Made by a program: the position numbers and the translations under genes. DNA of 21,830 nucleotides from positions 1-21,830 of the forward strand of contig CALVCY010000090.1 of NCBI GenBank assembly GCA_944326175.1. The letters are read 5' to 3'. Of the stretch, positions 7,444 through 13,703 are shown one piece after another. Below the pieces are notes generated by a model. That model was not told the origin of the DNA. It ran no database searches and saw nothing but the letters and a program-made list of their open reading frames with translations. Origin of the DNA: an uncultured Erysipelotrichaceae bacterium (GTDB taxonomy: Bacteria; Bacillota_I; Bacilli_A; Erysipelotrichales; Erysipelotrichaceae). Position 1 is the stretch's first letter. Every line of letters starts with the position of its first letter.

Positions 7444-8618
7444 ACGGGGATGATACATTCCGTATCGAATGTGGTTTTACCATCGATATCAATGATATCC
7501 ATGCATTGGTGCAATGCTATCAGCCATTGATCCATGCTCAAGGTGTCAGTGTATATTTAACATTAGTATCCCTTGGTTCGACCATGTTCAATCCGATCGA
7601 TCATCTGCATTTATGTACCCTTTGCGATCTGGATATCGGCAATCTTTCCCATACCCTTCAATTACTGGAACAGCATCAACTCTTAAAAACCCGTTATAAA
7701 CCGATCGATCTGCATTACGATTATCTGTATTCCCTGGTCCAACCACTCTCTGTTTCAGCATTTCTATCCAATCCATTATTTGGCCGTTCATTGGCCAACA
7801 CCGTCGCGATGGATCATTTTTCCTTGATCAATAAACGCTTTCCATCCCATCTATATGATGCCGCCGGTTATACAGATGTCACGACACCGTATGATCCAAC
7901 CCCCATCATCCACCAATGGAGCGAATCCAGCGAATCCAGATATCGCGATGTGCATGGATCCATTGCTGAAACGCAAACGCAGATCGATGGATTTGATATC
8001 CAACGGTTTCTTGCCGGCCTGGACGATTTCCAATTCCCACGGCCATTGCGCACCGATGCCAATCTTCGTGCCATTGCCCAACTGGCCAATGCATTCAACA
8101 TGAATGAAATGGATATGCAATTGGCCATGTACCGTGCGATCCAAAAAGATGGCACGGAATTTTCGTTGAATCAATTGATGCACTATTGTGCTTCCCATGC
8201 CCCCAAAGCCAAAACAGGCATCAAACGGGAGGATATGCCCCCGGCACAGTTTTTGCAATCACTCAAGCAGGGAGTCGCATTATCCGATTATGAAACCCGT
8301 GCGATCCTTGATTTGGTCAACAAATATCATTTTTCCAATGCGTTGAACAACGTCATCATTGCACGATTGATCGAAACCAACAAACGCATCAGCAAATCCG
8401 GTCTGGATGCGTATGCATCCTATCTGGTGTATAACAAAGTGAGCACGCCCGAATCTGCAGTGGAAGTGCTGAAACATTATGGTACGATCAACAAAAGCAG
8501 TGGTGGCTATCGCTATGTGGAAAGCAAACCGAATTATGAAAATGCCAAACAAGAAGGCGCAAATATCACGGTATTGAGTGAAGATGAAGTCGAAACGGCA
8601 CTCAAGGAGGTCGGTTAA
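7413..8618 (+). CDS. dnaB: Replication initiation and membrane attachment protein DnaB
   Basis: This 401-residue protein resembles the Bacillota primosome protein DnaB, which is not the replicative helicase. In Bacillus it works with DnaD and DnaI to load the helicase at the origin and on restart, and associates with the membrane. An N-terminal winged-helix-like region (about 10-130, FRIECGFTIDINDIHALVQCYQPLI) is followed by a helical DnaB/DnaD-type domain in the second half (about 270-370), ending SGLDAYASYLVYNKVSTPESAVEVLKHY. Family similarity is moderate, so the assignment leans on context: it directly precedes and overlaps dnaI (TAATG, one base). The ATG at 7413 follows GAAGG with 7-base spacing and lies inside the end of coaE, so translation is probably coupled. 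Confidence 0.87.
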   Translation: MDQTVNRPRLDGDDTFRIECGFTIDINDIHALVQCYQPLIHAQGVSVYLTLVSLGSTMFNPIDHLHLCTLCDLDIGNLSHTLQLLEQHQLLKTRYKPIDLHYDYLYSLVQPLSVSAFLSNPLFGRSLANTVAMDHFSLINKRFPSHLYDAAGYTDVTTPYDPTPIIHQWSESSESRYRDVHGSIAETQTQIDGFDIQRFLAGLDDFQFPRPLRTDANLRAIAQLANAFNMNEMDMQLAMYRAIQKDGTEFSLNQLMHYCASHAPKAKTGIKREDMPPAQFLQSLKQGVALSDYETRAILDLVNKYHFSNALNNVIIARLIETNKRISKSGLDAYASYLVYNKVSTPESAVEVLKHYGTINKSSGGYRYVESKPNYENAKQEGANITVLSEDEVETALKEVG

Positions 8619-9565
8619 TGGAGAAAATGGATATCAAGATCAAAGACCATGATTACAAAAACCAACGGGATGCACTGGTTGAAACCATCCGCACTGATCC
8701 ACGATATATCCACTGGTGTGCCCAACATGATCTCGATCAAGACAGTGCGGATCGGATTTTGAACGCCAATGCATTCAAGTTTGAAACCTGGTTGAACCAA
8801 TGCACACCCTGTGCATCCTGCAGTGGTTTGAACCATTGCATACAAGCGATCCGCGGTTTTATGCCATCTTTATCGTATAACGGTGCTTTTTTGGAAAATG
8901 GCTTTATTGCCTGCACGTATAAAACCCAGGACGATCAAACGTATGCATTCTTGAAAAACTATCGGCTCAACGATTATGCCAACCTGCGCCATCTTGTTGG
9001 GGAAGATTGGGCATATTTGCTTAAACACGGTGAACGCGGCCGCAGGGTCGTTTCCATTTTGATCGATTGGACGCGTTCTTCACGCGAGAAAGGATTTTAT
9101 ATCTATGGCCCGACCGGGACCGGCAAGACGTATGCTGCGATGGTGGTGGCCAACCTGTATGCAAAAAAAGGCAAATCCGTATGTGCGATCAATTTCCCGA
9201 CATGGGTATCTGCTAGCAAATTCAATCTGGATGTCAATGATGCCAAAACGGCAGACGATATCCGTTTGATGTGCCAATGTGATTTTCTGTTATTGGATGA
9301 TGTGGGAGCGACCACAAACTCTGCCTGGATCAGGGATGAGTTATTGTTTCCGATATTGAACCACCGCATGGAAAATCATAAATTGACTTTTATCACGTCC
9401 AATATGGATATGGAAGGACTGGAAACTTTTTTTGCCAATACGTCCAGTGGTAAAGCCAGTGAAACGTTGAAATCCCAGCGATTGATCGAACGCATCAAAG
9501 TATTGTGTGAACCATTGGTCATTGATGGGATCGATTTTCGTCTGCATCCTTCGACACCACAGTAA
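8618..9565 (+). CDS. dnaI: Helicase loader DnaI (primosomal AAA+ ATPase)
   Basis: The 315-residue loader delivers the replicative helicase to DNA in Bacillota. The N-terminal domain carries a cysteine cluster (Cys62, Cys65, Cys68, Cys74, with Cys99 further on) matching the zinc-binding helicase-interaction domain of DnaI. The AAA+ domain has Walker A GPTGTGKT (164-171), Walker B FLLLDDVGA (about 223-231), sensor 1 TFITSN and an arginine-rich C-terminal helix QRLIERIK. The start ATG overlaps the dnaB stop and is preceded by AAGGAGG (8604-8610). It is the last gene of the replication block; its TAA lies inside the terminator hairpin. Confidence 0.93.
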   Translation: MEKMDIKIKDHDYKNQRDALVETIRTDPRYIHWCAQHDLDQDSADRILNANAFKFETWLNQCTPCASCSGLNHCIQAIRGFMPSLSYNGAFLENGFIACTYKTQDDQTYAFLKNYRLNDYANLRHLVGEDWAYLLKHGERGRRVVSILIDWTRSSREKGFYIYGPTGTGKTYAAMVVANLYAKKGKSVCAINFPTWVSASKFNLDVNDAKTADDIRLMCQCDFLLLDDVGATTNSAWIRDELLFPILNHRMENHKLTFITSNMDMEGLETFFANTSSGKASETLKSQRLIERIKVLCEPLVIDGIDFRLHPSTPQ

Positions 9566-9581
9566 AACTGTGGTGTTTTTT
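9554..9581 (+). terminator. Terminator overlapping the dnaI stop codon
   Basis: A perfect 10-bp stem ACACCACAGT / ACTGTGGTGT with an AAA loop is followed by six T residues (9576-9581). The dnaI TAA (9563-9565) sits at the top of the stem and loop, so the last codons and the terminator share bases. Confidence 0.9.
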
Positions 9582-9583
9582 AC

Positions 9584-9675
9584 ATGGTTTGACCATGACT
9601 TTCCATGGTTTTTGACAATGAACGCCCTTACATTATTCAATCATGGTTTGACCATGGTCAAACCATGCTAAAATA
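9584..9675 (+). promoter_or_regulatory. Palindrome cluster and probable promoter of pfkA
   Basis: Three exact ATGGTNNNACCAT copies lie here: 9584-9596, 9643-9655 and 9654-9666. The last two share an AT and together form a perfect 26-bp palindrome (9642-9667). A decayed copy lies at 9604-9618. A -35-like TTGACC (9648-9653) lies inside the palindrome, with TAAAAT at 9669-9674 (15-bp spacing, short). TTGACA (9612-9617) with TATTCA (9634-9639, 16-bp spacing) is an alternative. Either way a protein bound to the 26-bp site would overlap or abut the promoter. The operator role is inferred. Confidence 0.55.
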
Positions 9676-9698
9676 CTTTCAAACAGGAGGAATTTTCC

Positions 9699-10661
9699 AT
9701 GGTAAGGAAAATCGGAGTTTTAACCAGTGGCGGTGATTCGCCGGGGATGAATGCCGCGATCCGTGCGGTCACACGGATCGCCATCGCTGCCGGGATCGAC
9801 GTGTGTGGTATCCGTGATGGATACCGTGGCTTGATCGAAGGGAAATTTGATAACTTCACCAAGGCCAGTGTTTCAGACATCCTCAACCGTGGTGGGACCA
9901 TCCTCGGTTCTGCCCGTTTACCGGAATTCAAACAGGAAAACGTCCAGGATGCTGCCGTGGCCCAATTGCGCAGCCATGGCATCGATGCATTGGTCGTGAT
10001 CGGAGGGGATGGAAGCTATCGCGGTGCATTGTCCTTGACCAAAAAGGGCATCAACTGCATCGGCTTGCCCGGCACCATCGATAACGATATCCCGGGCACC
10101 GACTTTACCATTGGCTTTGATACTGCATTGAATACCTGTGTGGAAGCCGTCGATAAATTAAGGGATACTTCCAGTAGCCATCACCGTTGTTCCGTGGTCG
10201 AAGTCATGGGCAACCATTGTGGTGATCTGGCCATTTACACCGCTATCGCCACCGGTGCGGAAGTGTGCATCACCCCGGAAACCGGCTATGATGAACTGGA
10301 ATTGCTGGAAAGACTGCGTTACCTGGATCTTTCCATGCATAAAAATCATTCCATCGTGGTCGTCAGTGAAAAATTGACGGATGTCGATGCATTGGCCAGC
10401 AAGATCAGCAACAATACCGGCTTTTCCGCCCGTGCGACGATACTTGGTCATATCCAGCGCGGCGGTTCACCATCACCCAAAGACCGTATGTTGGCCTCAT
10501 TGATGGGTGAAAAAGCCATCGACTTGTTGATGAACGGGATCGGCGGACATTGTGTCGGCATCATCGATAACACGATCACGTCGATGCCCATCGATGACGC
10601 ATTGAAAGCAACGGCAAAAAGCCGTAAATATCTGTATCGTTTGTTTGAACGATTGATCTAA
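9699..10661 (+). CDS. pfkA: ATP-dependent 6-phosphofructokinase
   Basis: The 320-residue enzyme makes the committed step of glycolysis, fructose-6-phosphate to fructose-1,6-bisphosphate. It has the length of bacterial PfkA. Visible motifs are GGDSPGMN (11-18, ATP binding), IGGDGSYRGA (101-110, the Gly pattern of ATP rather than PPi users), PGTIDNDIPGTD (124-135, catalytic Asp128), EVMGNHCGDLA (effector and substrate contacts) and GGSPSPKDRMLA. Asn replaces the common Arg in EVMGRxCGD, which is worth noting because that Arg normally contacts fructose-6-phosphate. The start is supported by AGGAGG at 9685-9690. It is followed 100 bases later by pyk, a common Bacillota pairing. No repeat palindrome lies inside the coding region although three lie just upstream. 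Confidence 0.97.
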   Translation: MVRKIGVLTSGGDSPGMNAAIRAVTRIAIAAGIDVCGIRDGYRGLIEGKFDNFTKASVSDILNRGGTILGSARLPEFKQENVQDAAVAQLRSHGIDALVVIGGDGSYRGALSLTKKGINCIGLPGTIDNDIPGTDFTIGFDTALNTCVEAVDKLRDTSSSHHRCSVVEVMGNHCGDLAIYTAIATGAEVCITPETGYDELELLERLRYLDLSMHKNHSIVVVSEKLTDVDALASKISNNTGFSARATILGHIQRGGSPSPKDRMLASLMGEKAIDLLMNGIGGHCVGIIDNTITSMPIDDALKATAKSRKYLYRLFERLI

Positions 10662-10711
10662 ACCATATCCATTGCTCACATTGCAATCACCAATGCATAT
10701 GGTTTGACCAT
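10662..10711. promoter_or_regulatory. Nested inverted repeats and palindrome between pfkA and pyk
   Basis: ACCATAT (10662-10668) pairs with ATATGGT (10697-10703), enclosing a smaller ATTGC/GCAAT pair (10671-10675 and 10683-10687). The outer arm runs into an exact ATGGTTTGACCAT palindrome at 10699-10711. No T tract follows, so this is not a standard terminator, and no good -10 box was found downstream. It may be an operator or an mRNA structure controlling pyk. Confidence 0.4.
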
Positions 10712-10761
10712 CGTTATGCGTATTTGATCAACAGAATTGAAAGTAGAGTAGGGAGTGTAAT

Positions 10762-12183
10762 ATGTTAGAAAGAAAGACCAAGATCGTTTGTACGATCGGT
10801 CCGGCCAGTGAAAGCGAAGCCATGCTGGAAAAACTCATGCTGGCCGGCATGAACGTCGTCCGTTTTAATTTCAGCCACGATACCCATGAGGGCCACAAAG
10901 CCCGCATGGAACGCGTGCGTAACGTCGCTGCGAAACTGGATCTGCCCATCGCCTTGATGCTGGACACCAAGGGTCCAGAGATCCGTTGCGGGGAATTCGA
11001 AAACGGCGGTGTCGATTTTGTCAAGGGAGACATCGTCACCATCTGCAAAGAAAACGTTTTGGGCAACCATGAGCGTTTCCACATCGATTGTGTTGAATTG
11101 TTCGATGATTTGAAAAGTGGCAATACGTTATTGATCGATGACGGAAAAATGAAACTGACCGTGTTGGAAAATGATGGCAGTACCATCCAATGCCGTGTCG
11201 AAACTCACGGTAAGATCAAGACCCGTAAAGGCTGCAATGCCCCGGGCGTCAAACTGTCCATGCCATTTATTTCGGCGAAAGACAAAGCCGATCTGGAATT
11301 TGGCTGTGCGATGGATGTCGATTATATCGCCGCCAGTTTTGTGCGCCGCGCCGATGATATCATCGCTATGCGCAACATTTTGATCGAAAATGGCAAACCC
11401 AATATTCAGATCTTTGCAAAAATCGAAAACGAAGAAGGATTTGACAATCTGGAAGATATCCTTAAAGTTGCCGATGGCGTGATGGTCGCCCGTGGGGATC
11501 TGGGGGTGGAAGTACAGACTCAATTCGTCCCGATCTATCAAAAGCGCATGATCAAAGTGTGCAATGCATTCGGCAAACCGGTCATCACAGCCACCCATAT
11601 GCTCGATTCCATGACCGCTAATCCACGTCCGACCCGCGCTGAAGCCAGTGATGTGTGCAATGCCGTATTGGATGGCTCCGATGCCGTGATGCTTTCCGCA
11701 GAATCGGCAGCCGGTGAATATCCCATCGAGGCGGTAACGACTATGGCCACCATTGCCCAAGCCACTGAAGGCATCATCGATTATCAAGCCCGATTGGATG
11801 CCGCACGCAATTCCTTCAAGGATACATATAGTGATGCCATTGGTTTATCGGCGGCGGATGTCGCATTGAAACTCAAGCACATCAAAGCCATCGTCTGCTT
11901 TACCCAAAGTGGCACATCGGCAAGACGGTTAAGTAAATATCGTCCGTGTGTGCCCATCATCGCCATCACGTTCGATGAACATACTTTACGCTCACTGGCC
12001 ATCAACTGCGGTGTGACTGCCTGTTTGTCCACGGTACGCAACGATATGGTCAATGATGTGGAACTGGCTAGCGAATATGCCAAGAAAAATGGATTGCAAG
12101 CCGGTGATTTGGTGTTATTGGTTGCCGGATATCCACAAGGCGAAGGCAGTACGAATATGATGCGCATCGTTGAAATCAAATAA
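10762..12183 (+). CDS. pyk: Pyruvate kinase
   Basis: The 473-residue enzyme converts phosphoenolpyruvate and ADP to pyruvate and ATP. It has the E. coli PykF length and lacks the extra C-terminal PEP-utiliser-like domain of Bacillus Pyk. Motifs are TKIVCTIGPAS at the N-terminus, VRFNFSHDTHEGH, MLDTKGPEIR, the active-site Lys220 in IFAKIEN, MVARGDLGVE and TATHMLDSM...PTRAEASDVCNAVLDGSDAVMLSAESAAGEYP. The last motif differs from the common form at a few places (His for Gln, SAESAAG for SGETAAG). The allosteric C-terminal domain is present. The start follows GGGAG at 10751-10755. It probably shares regulation with pfkA, as both are headed by the same palindrome. Its last codons contain the -35 of the next transcript. 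Confidence 0.97.
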   Translation: MLERKTKIVCTIGPASESEAMLEKLMLAGMNVVRFNFSHDTHEGHKARMERVRNVAAKLDLPIALMLDTKGPEIRCGEFENGGVDFVKGDIVTICKENVLGNHERFHIDCVELFDDLKSGNTLLIDDGKMKLTVLENDGSTIQCRVETHGKIKTRKGCNAPGVKLSMPFISAKDKADLEFGCAMDVDYIAASFVRRADDIIAMRNILIENGKPNIQIFAKIENEEGFDNLEDILKVADGVMVARGDLGVEVQTQFVPIYQKRMIKVCNAFGKPVITATHMLDSMTANPRPTRAEASDVCNAVLDGSDAVMLSAESAAGEYPIEAVTTMATIAQATEGIIDYQARLDAARNSFKDTYSDAIGLSAADVALKLKHIKAIVCFTQSGTSARRLSKYRPCVPIIAITFDEHTLRSLAINCGVTACLSTVRNDMVNDVELASEYAKKNGLQAGDLVLLVAGYPQGEGSTNMMRIVEIK

Positions 12184-12199
12184 AGCGGATGCGTATAAT
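12170..12199 (+). promoter_or_regulatory. Promoter inside the 3' end of pyk
   Basis: TTGAAA (12170-12175) and a perfect TATAAT (12194-12199) are separated by 18 bp. The predicted start of transcription, seven bases after the -10 box, is base 12206, exactly the A of the next ATG. This is the best housekeeping-sigma match I found in the window. Confidence 0.65.
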
Positions 12200-12205
12200 T
12201 GAACC

Positions 12206-12403
12206 ATGGATCGCATGATGAAATGGTTGCTGGCACTGGTGTGGCTATTGATCTTGGTTTTACCATGCTGGTACTTCAGTATGAAATATCTGAAAAAACT
12301 TTCGGCTGATCACAATGTGAAGCTGCAGAATACCGTGTTGGTTCTGTTGTTTGCTGCCTTGTGCGTTTCAGCAGCCTGGATTGTGGGGTTATTTGTTTTA
12401 TGA
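12206..12403 (+). CDS. Small two-helix membrane protein, unknown function
   Basis: The 65-residue product has two hydrophobic segments (about 6-24, LLALVWLLILVLPCWYF, and about 43-65, NTVLVLLFAALCVSAAWIVG) joined by a basic, polar loop (KYLKKLSADHNVK), consistent with a hairpin in the membrane. I do not recognise the family. There is no ribosome binding site, and the predicted +1 of the upstream promoter coincides with the ATG, so it may be translated from a leaderless message. The ATG codons at 12215 and 12218 are alternatives. Its stop overlaps the next start as ATGA, so the two small genes are translationally coupled. Confidence 0.6.
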   Translation: MDRMMKWLLALVWLLILVLPCWYFSMKYLKKLSADHNVKLQNTVLVLLFAALCVSAAWIVGLFVL

Positions 12404-12597
12404 CGATCGAAGAATATCGTGCATTGCGCTGTGGCAATATGGTCAAAGATGACCGTGGGATCTGTTATGTGGTGACATTGAGTCGGGAAAACCACGGGCA
12501 CAGCGGCTTTGTATTGCAGACACTGGATAATAACAATTATCATGCCGAACATCTGGATGAAGGCAATTACGGTTCGTATTGCAAAGTACGTTTCTAA
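12400..12597 (+). CDS. Small soluble protein, unknown function
   Basis: The 65-residue product (MTIEEYRALRCGNMVKDDRGICYVVTLSRENHG...) is mixed in charge, with no membrane segment or signal. Alternating hydrophobic residues suggest a small beta-rich fold (GNMVKDDRGICYVVTL, GFVLQTLD). The family is not recognised. Its ATG overlaps the TGA of the preceding membrane protein (ATGA), and a terminator starts eight bases after its stop, so the pair forms a short two-gene transcript. An in-frame upstream start at 12361 would overlap the membrane gene widely and is less likely. Confidence 0.6.
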   Translation: MTIEEYRALRCGNMVKDDRGICYVVTLSRENHGHSGFVLQTLDNNNYHAEHLDEGNYGSYCKVRF

Positions 12598-12604
12598 TCG
12601 GGAT

Positions 12605-12631
12605 ACGGTCTGTTGAAATACAGACCGTTTT
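12605..12631 (+). terminator. Terminator of the two-gene small-protein transcript
   Basis: The perfect 9-bp stem ACGGTCTGT / ACAGACCGT has a TGAAAT loop and is followed by a short run of four T residues. Confidence 0.75.
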
Positions 12632-12662
12632 CCGTTTTGATAGGGAAAACCAGTGCTACATG

Positions 12663-12675
12663 ATGGTTTGACCAT
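12663..12675. promoter_or_regulatory. Repeat palindrome upstream of the AEC permease
   Basis: An exact ATGGTTTGACCAT copy lies 35 bases before the permease start. Its TTGACC (12668-12673) could act as a -35 with TGATAA (12692-12697, 18-bp spacing) as a weak -10, so the palindrome would overlap the promoter. Confidence 0.4.
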
Positions 12676-12710
12676 CTTTTATCCTGGGTCGTGATAAGGG
12701 GAATAGAAAT

Positions 12711-13631
12711 ATGGATGGAAATTTCATTACATTATTGTTCAACCAGATCATTGTCATGTTCGTATTGATGCTGGTTGGATTCATCTTTTATAAAATCAAA
12801 TTCATTTCGGATCAAGGCAGCAAGGATATCGGAAAGATATTGCTGTATTTGGTCATACCCATTGTGATCATCCGCAATTTCATGATCGAATTCAATGCCC
12901 AAAATGTCGATGCATTGATCCACTCGACATTGATCGCATTGGTTGCCATGGTGTTATCCGTTGCGGTTTCGTATTTGTTTTTCGCTCGTCGCGATGGTGT
13001 AGCCAATTTTTCCGCAGCTTTCTCCAATGCCGGATTCATCGGTATCCCGTTGATTTCTGCCACATTGGGTGAAAGTGCCGTATTGTATATTTCCATGATG
13101 ATCGTATTGATCAATGTATTGCAATGGACGTATGGTGTATTCATCATGACCGGTGATCGCTCAGTCATGAGTCCTAAGAAGATCATCACCAATCCCATTG
13201 TCATTGCTGTTTTGATCGGTTTGGTGGTTTTTATCACTCAAATTCCGGTGCCATCCATCGTGGAAGATGTGTTTGAATTATGTGCCGGGATCAATACCCC
13301 GTTGGCTATGATGGTATCGGGTGTCTATTTGGCGCAAAGTGATTTGAAAGCCATGTTTGCCAAGTTGAGTATTTATAAAGTTTCACTGGTTCGCTTGATC
13401 ATCATTCCACTGGTCACATTAGCGGTATTCATGGTCTTACCATTTGGTTCCACCACCATCAAATTGGCGATCTTCATTGCCGCTGCCTGTCCGGTCGGTT
13501 CCAACGTTGCCATCTTTGCCCAACAGTATAATCAGGATTATCACAGTGCCGTGGAACAGGTGTGCATGACGACTATTTTGTGTCTGATCTCATTGGTGGT
13601 CATGACCATGCTTGCCAGCAGTGTCCTATAA
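12711..13631 (+). CDS. AEC (auxin efflux carrier) family permease
   Basis: The 306-residue integral membrane protein has about ten hydrophobic segments in two groups of five, the layout of the AEC family (PF03547), which in bacteria transports malate, lactate or similar carboxylates. Family-like features are NAGFIGIPLISATLGESAVLYISMM in the first half, the central cytoplasmic loop with MSPKKIITNPIVIAVLIGLVV, and PLAMMVSGVYLA and CPVGSNVAIFAQQYNQD in the second half. AAGGGGA (12696-12702) supports the start. It is a single-gene transcript between two hairpins. Its TAA shares a base with an ATGGTTCGACCAT palindrome. The substrate cannot be told from sequence, but carboxylate export downstream of pyruvate kinase would fit the neighbourhood. 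Confidence 0.87.
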   Translation: MDGNFITLLFNQIIVMFVLMLVGFIFYKIKFISDQGSKDIGKILLYLVIPIVIIRNFMIEFNAQNVDALIHSTLIALVAMVLSVAVSYLFFARRDGVANFSAAFSNAGFIGIPLISATLGESAVLYISMMIVLINVLQWTYGVFIMTGDRSVMSPKKIITNPIVIAVLIGLVVFITQIPVPSIVEDVFELCAGINTPLAMMVSGVYLAQSDLKAMFAKLSIYKVSLVRLIIIPLVTLAVFMVLPFGSTTIKLAIFIAAACPVGSNVAIFAQQYNQDYHSAVEQVCMTTILCLISLVVMTMLASSVL

Positions 13632-13703
13632 TGGTTCGACCATCATAAAAAACGGTGTGCGAAAACTTTCGCACACCGTTTTGATGTATTTTGGTTCAAC
13701 CAT
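13631..13703. terminator. Bidirectional terminator flanked by two palindromes
   Basis: A perfect 14-bp stem (13651-13664 and 13667-13680, AACGGTGTGCGAAA arms) has A residues before it and T residues after it, so it can stop both the permease (+) and the regulator (-). The repeat palindrome ATGGTTCGACCAT (13631-13643) shares a base with the permease stop codon. A one-mismatch copy, TTGGTTCAACCAT (13691-13703), overlaps the regulator stop codon on the other side. Confidence 0.85.

Noticed and set aside
11128..11787. Long antisense open frames opposite pyk, and similar ones opposite polA, dnaB, mutM and GH1
   Set aside because: They mirror codon bias of strongly supported genes, have no ribosome binding sites and no recognisable motifs.
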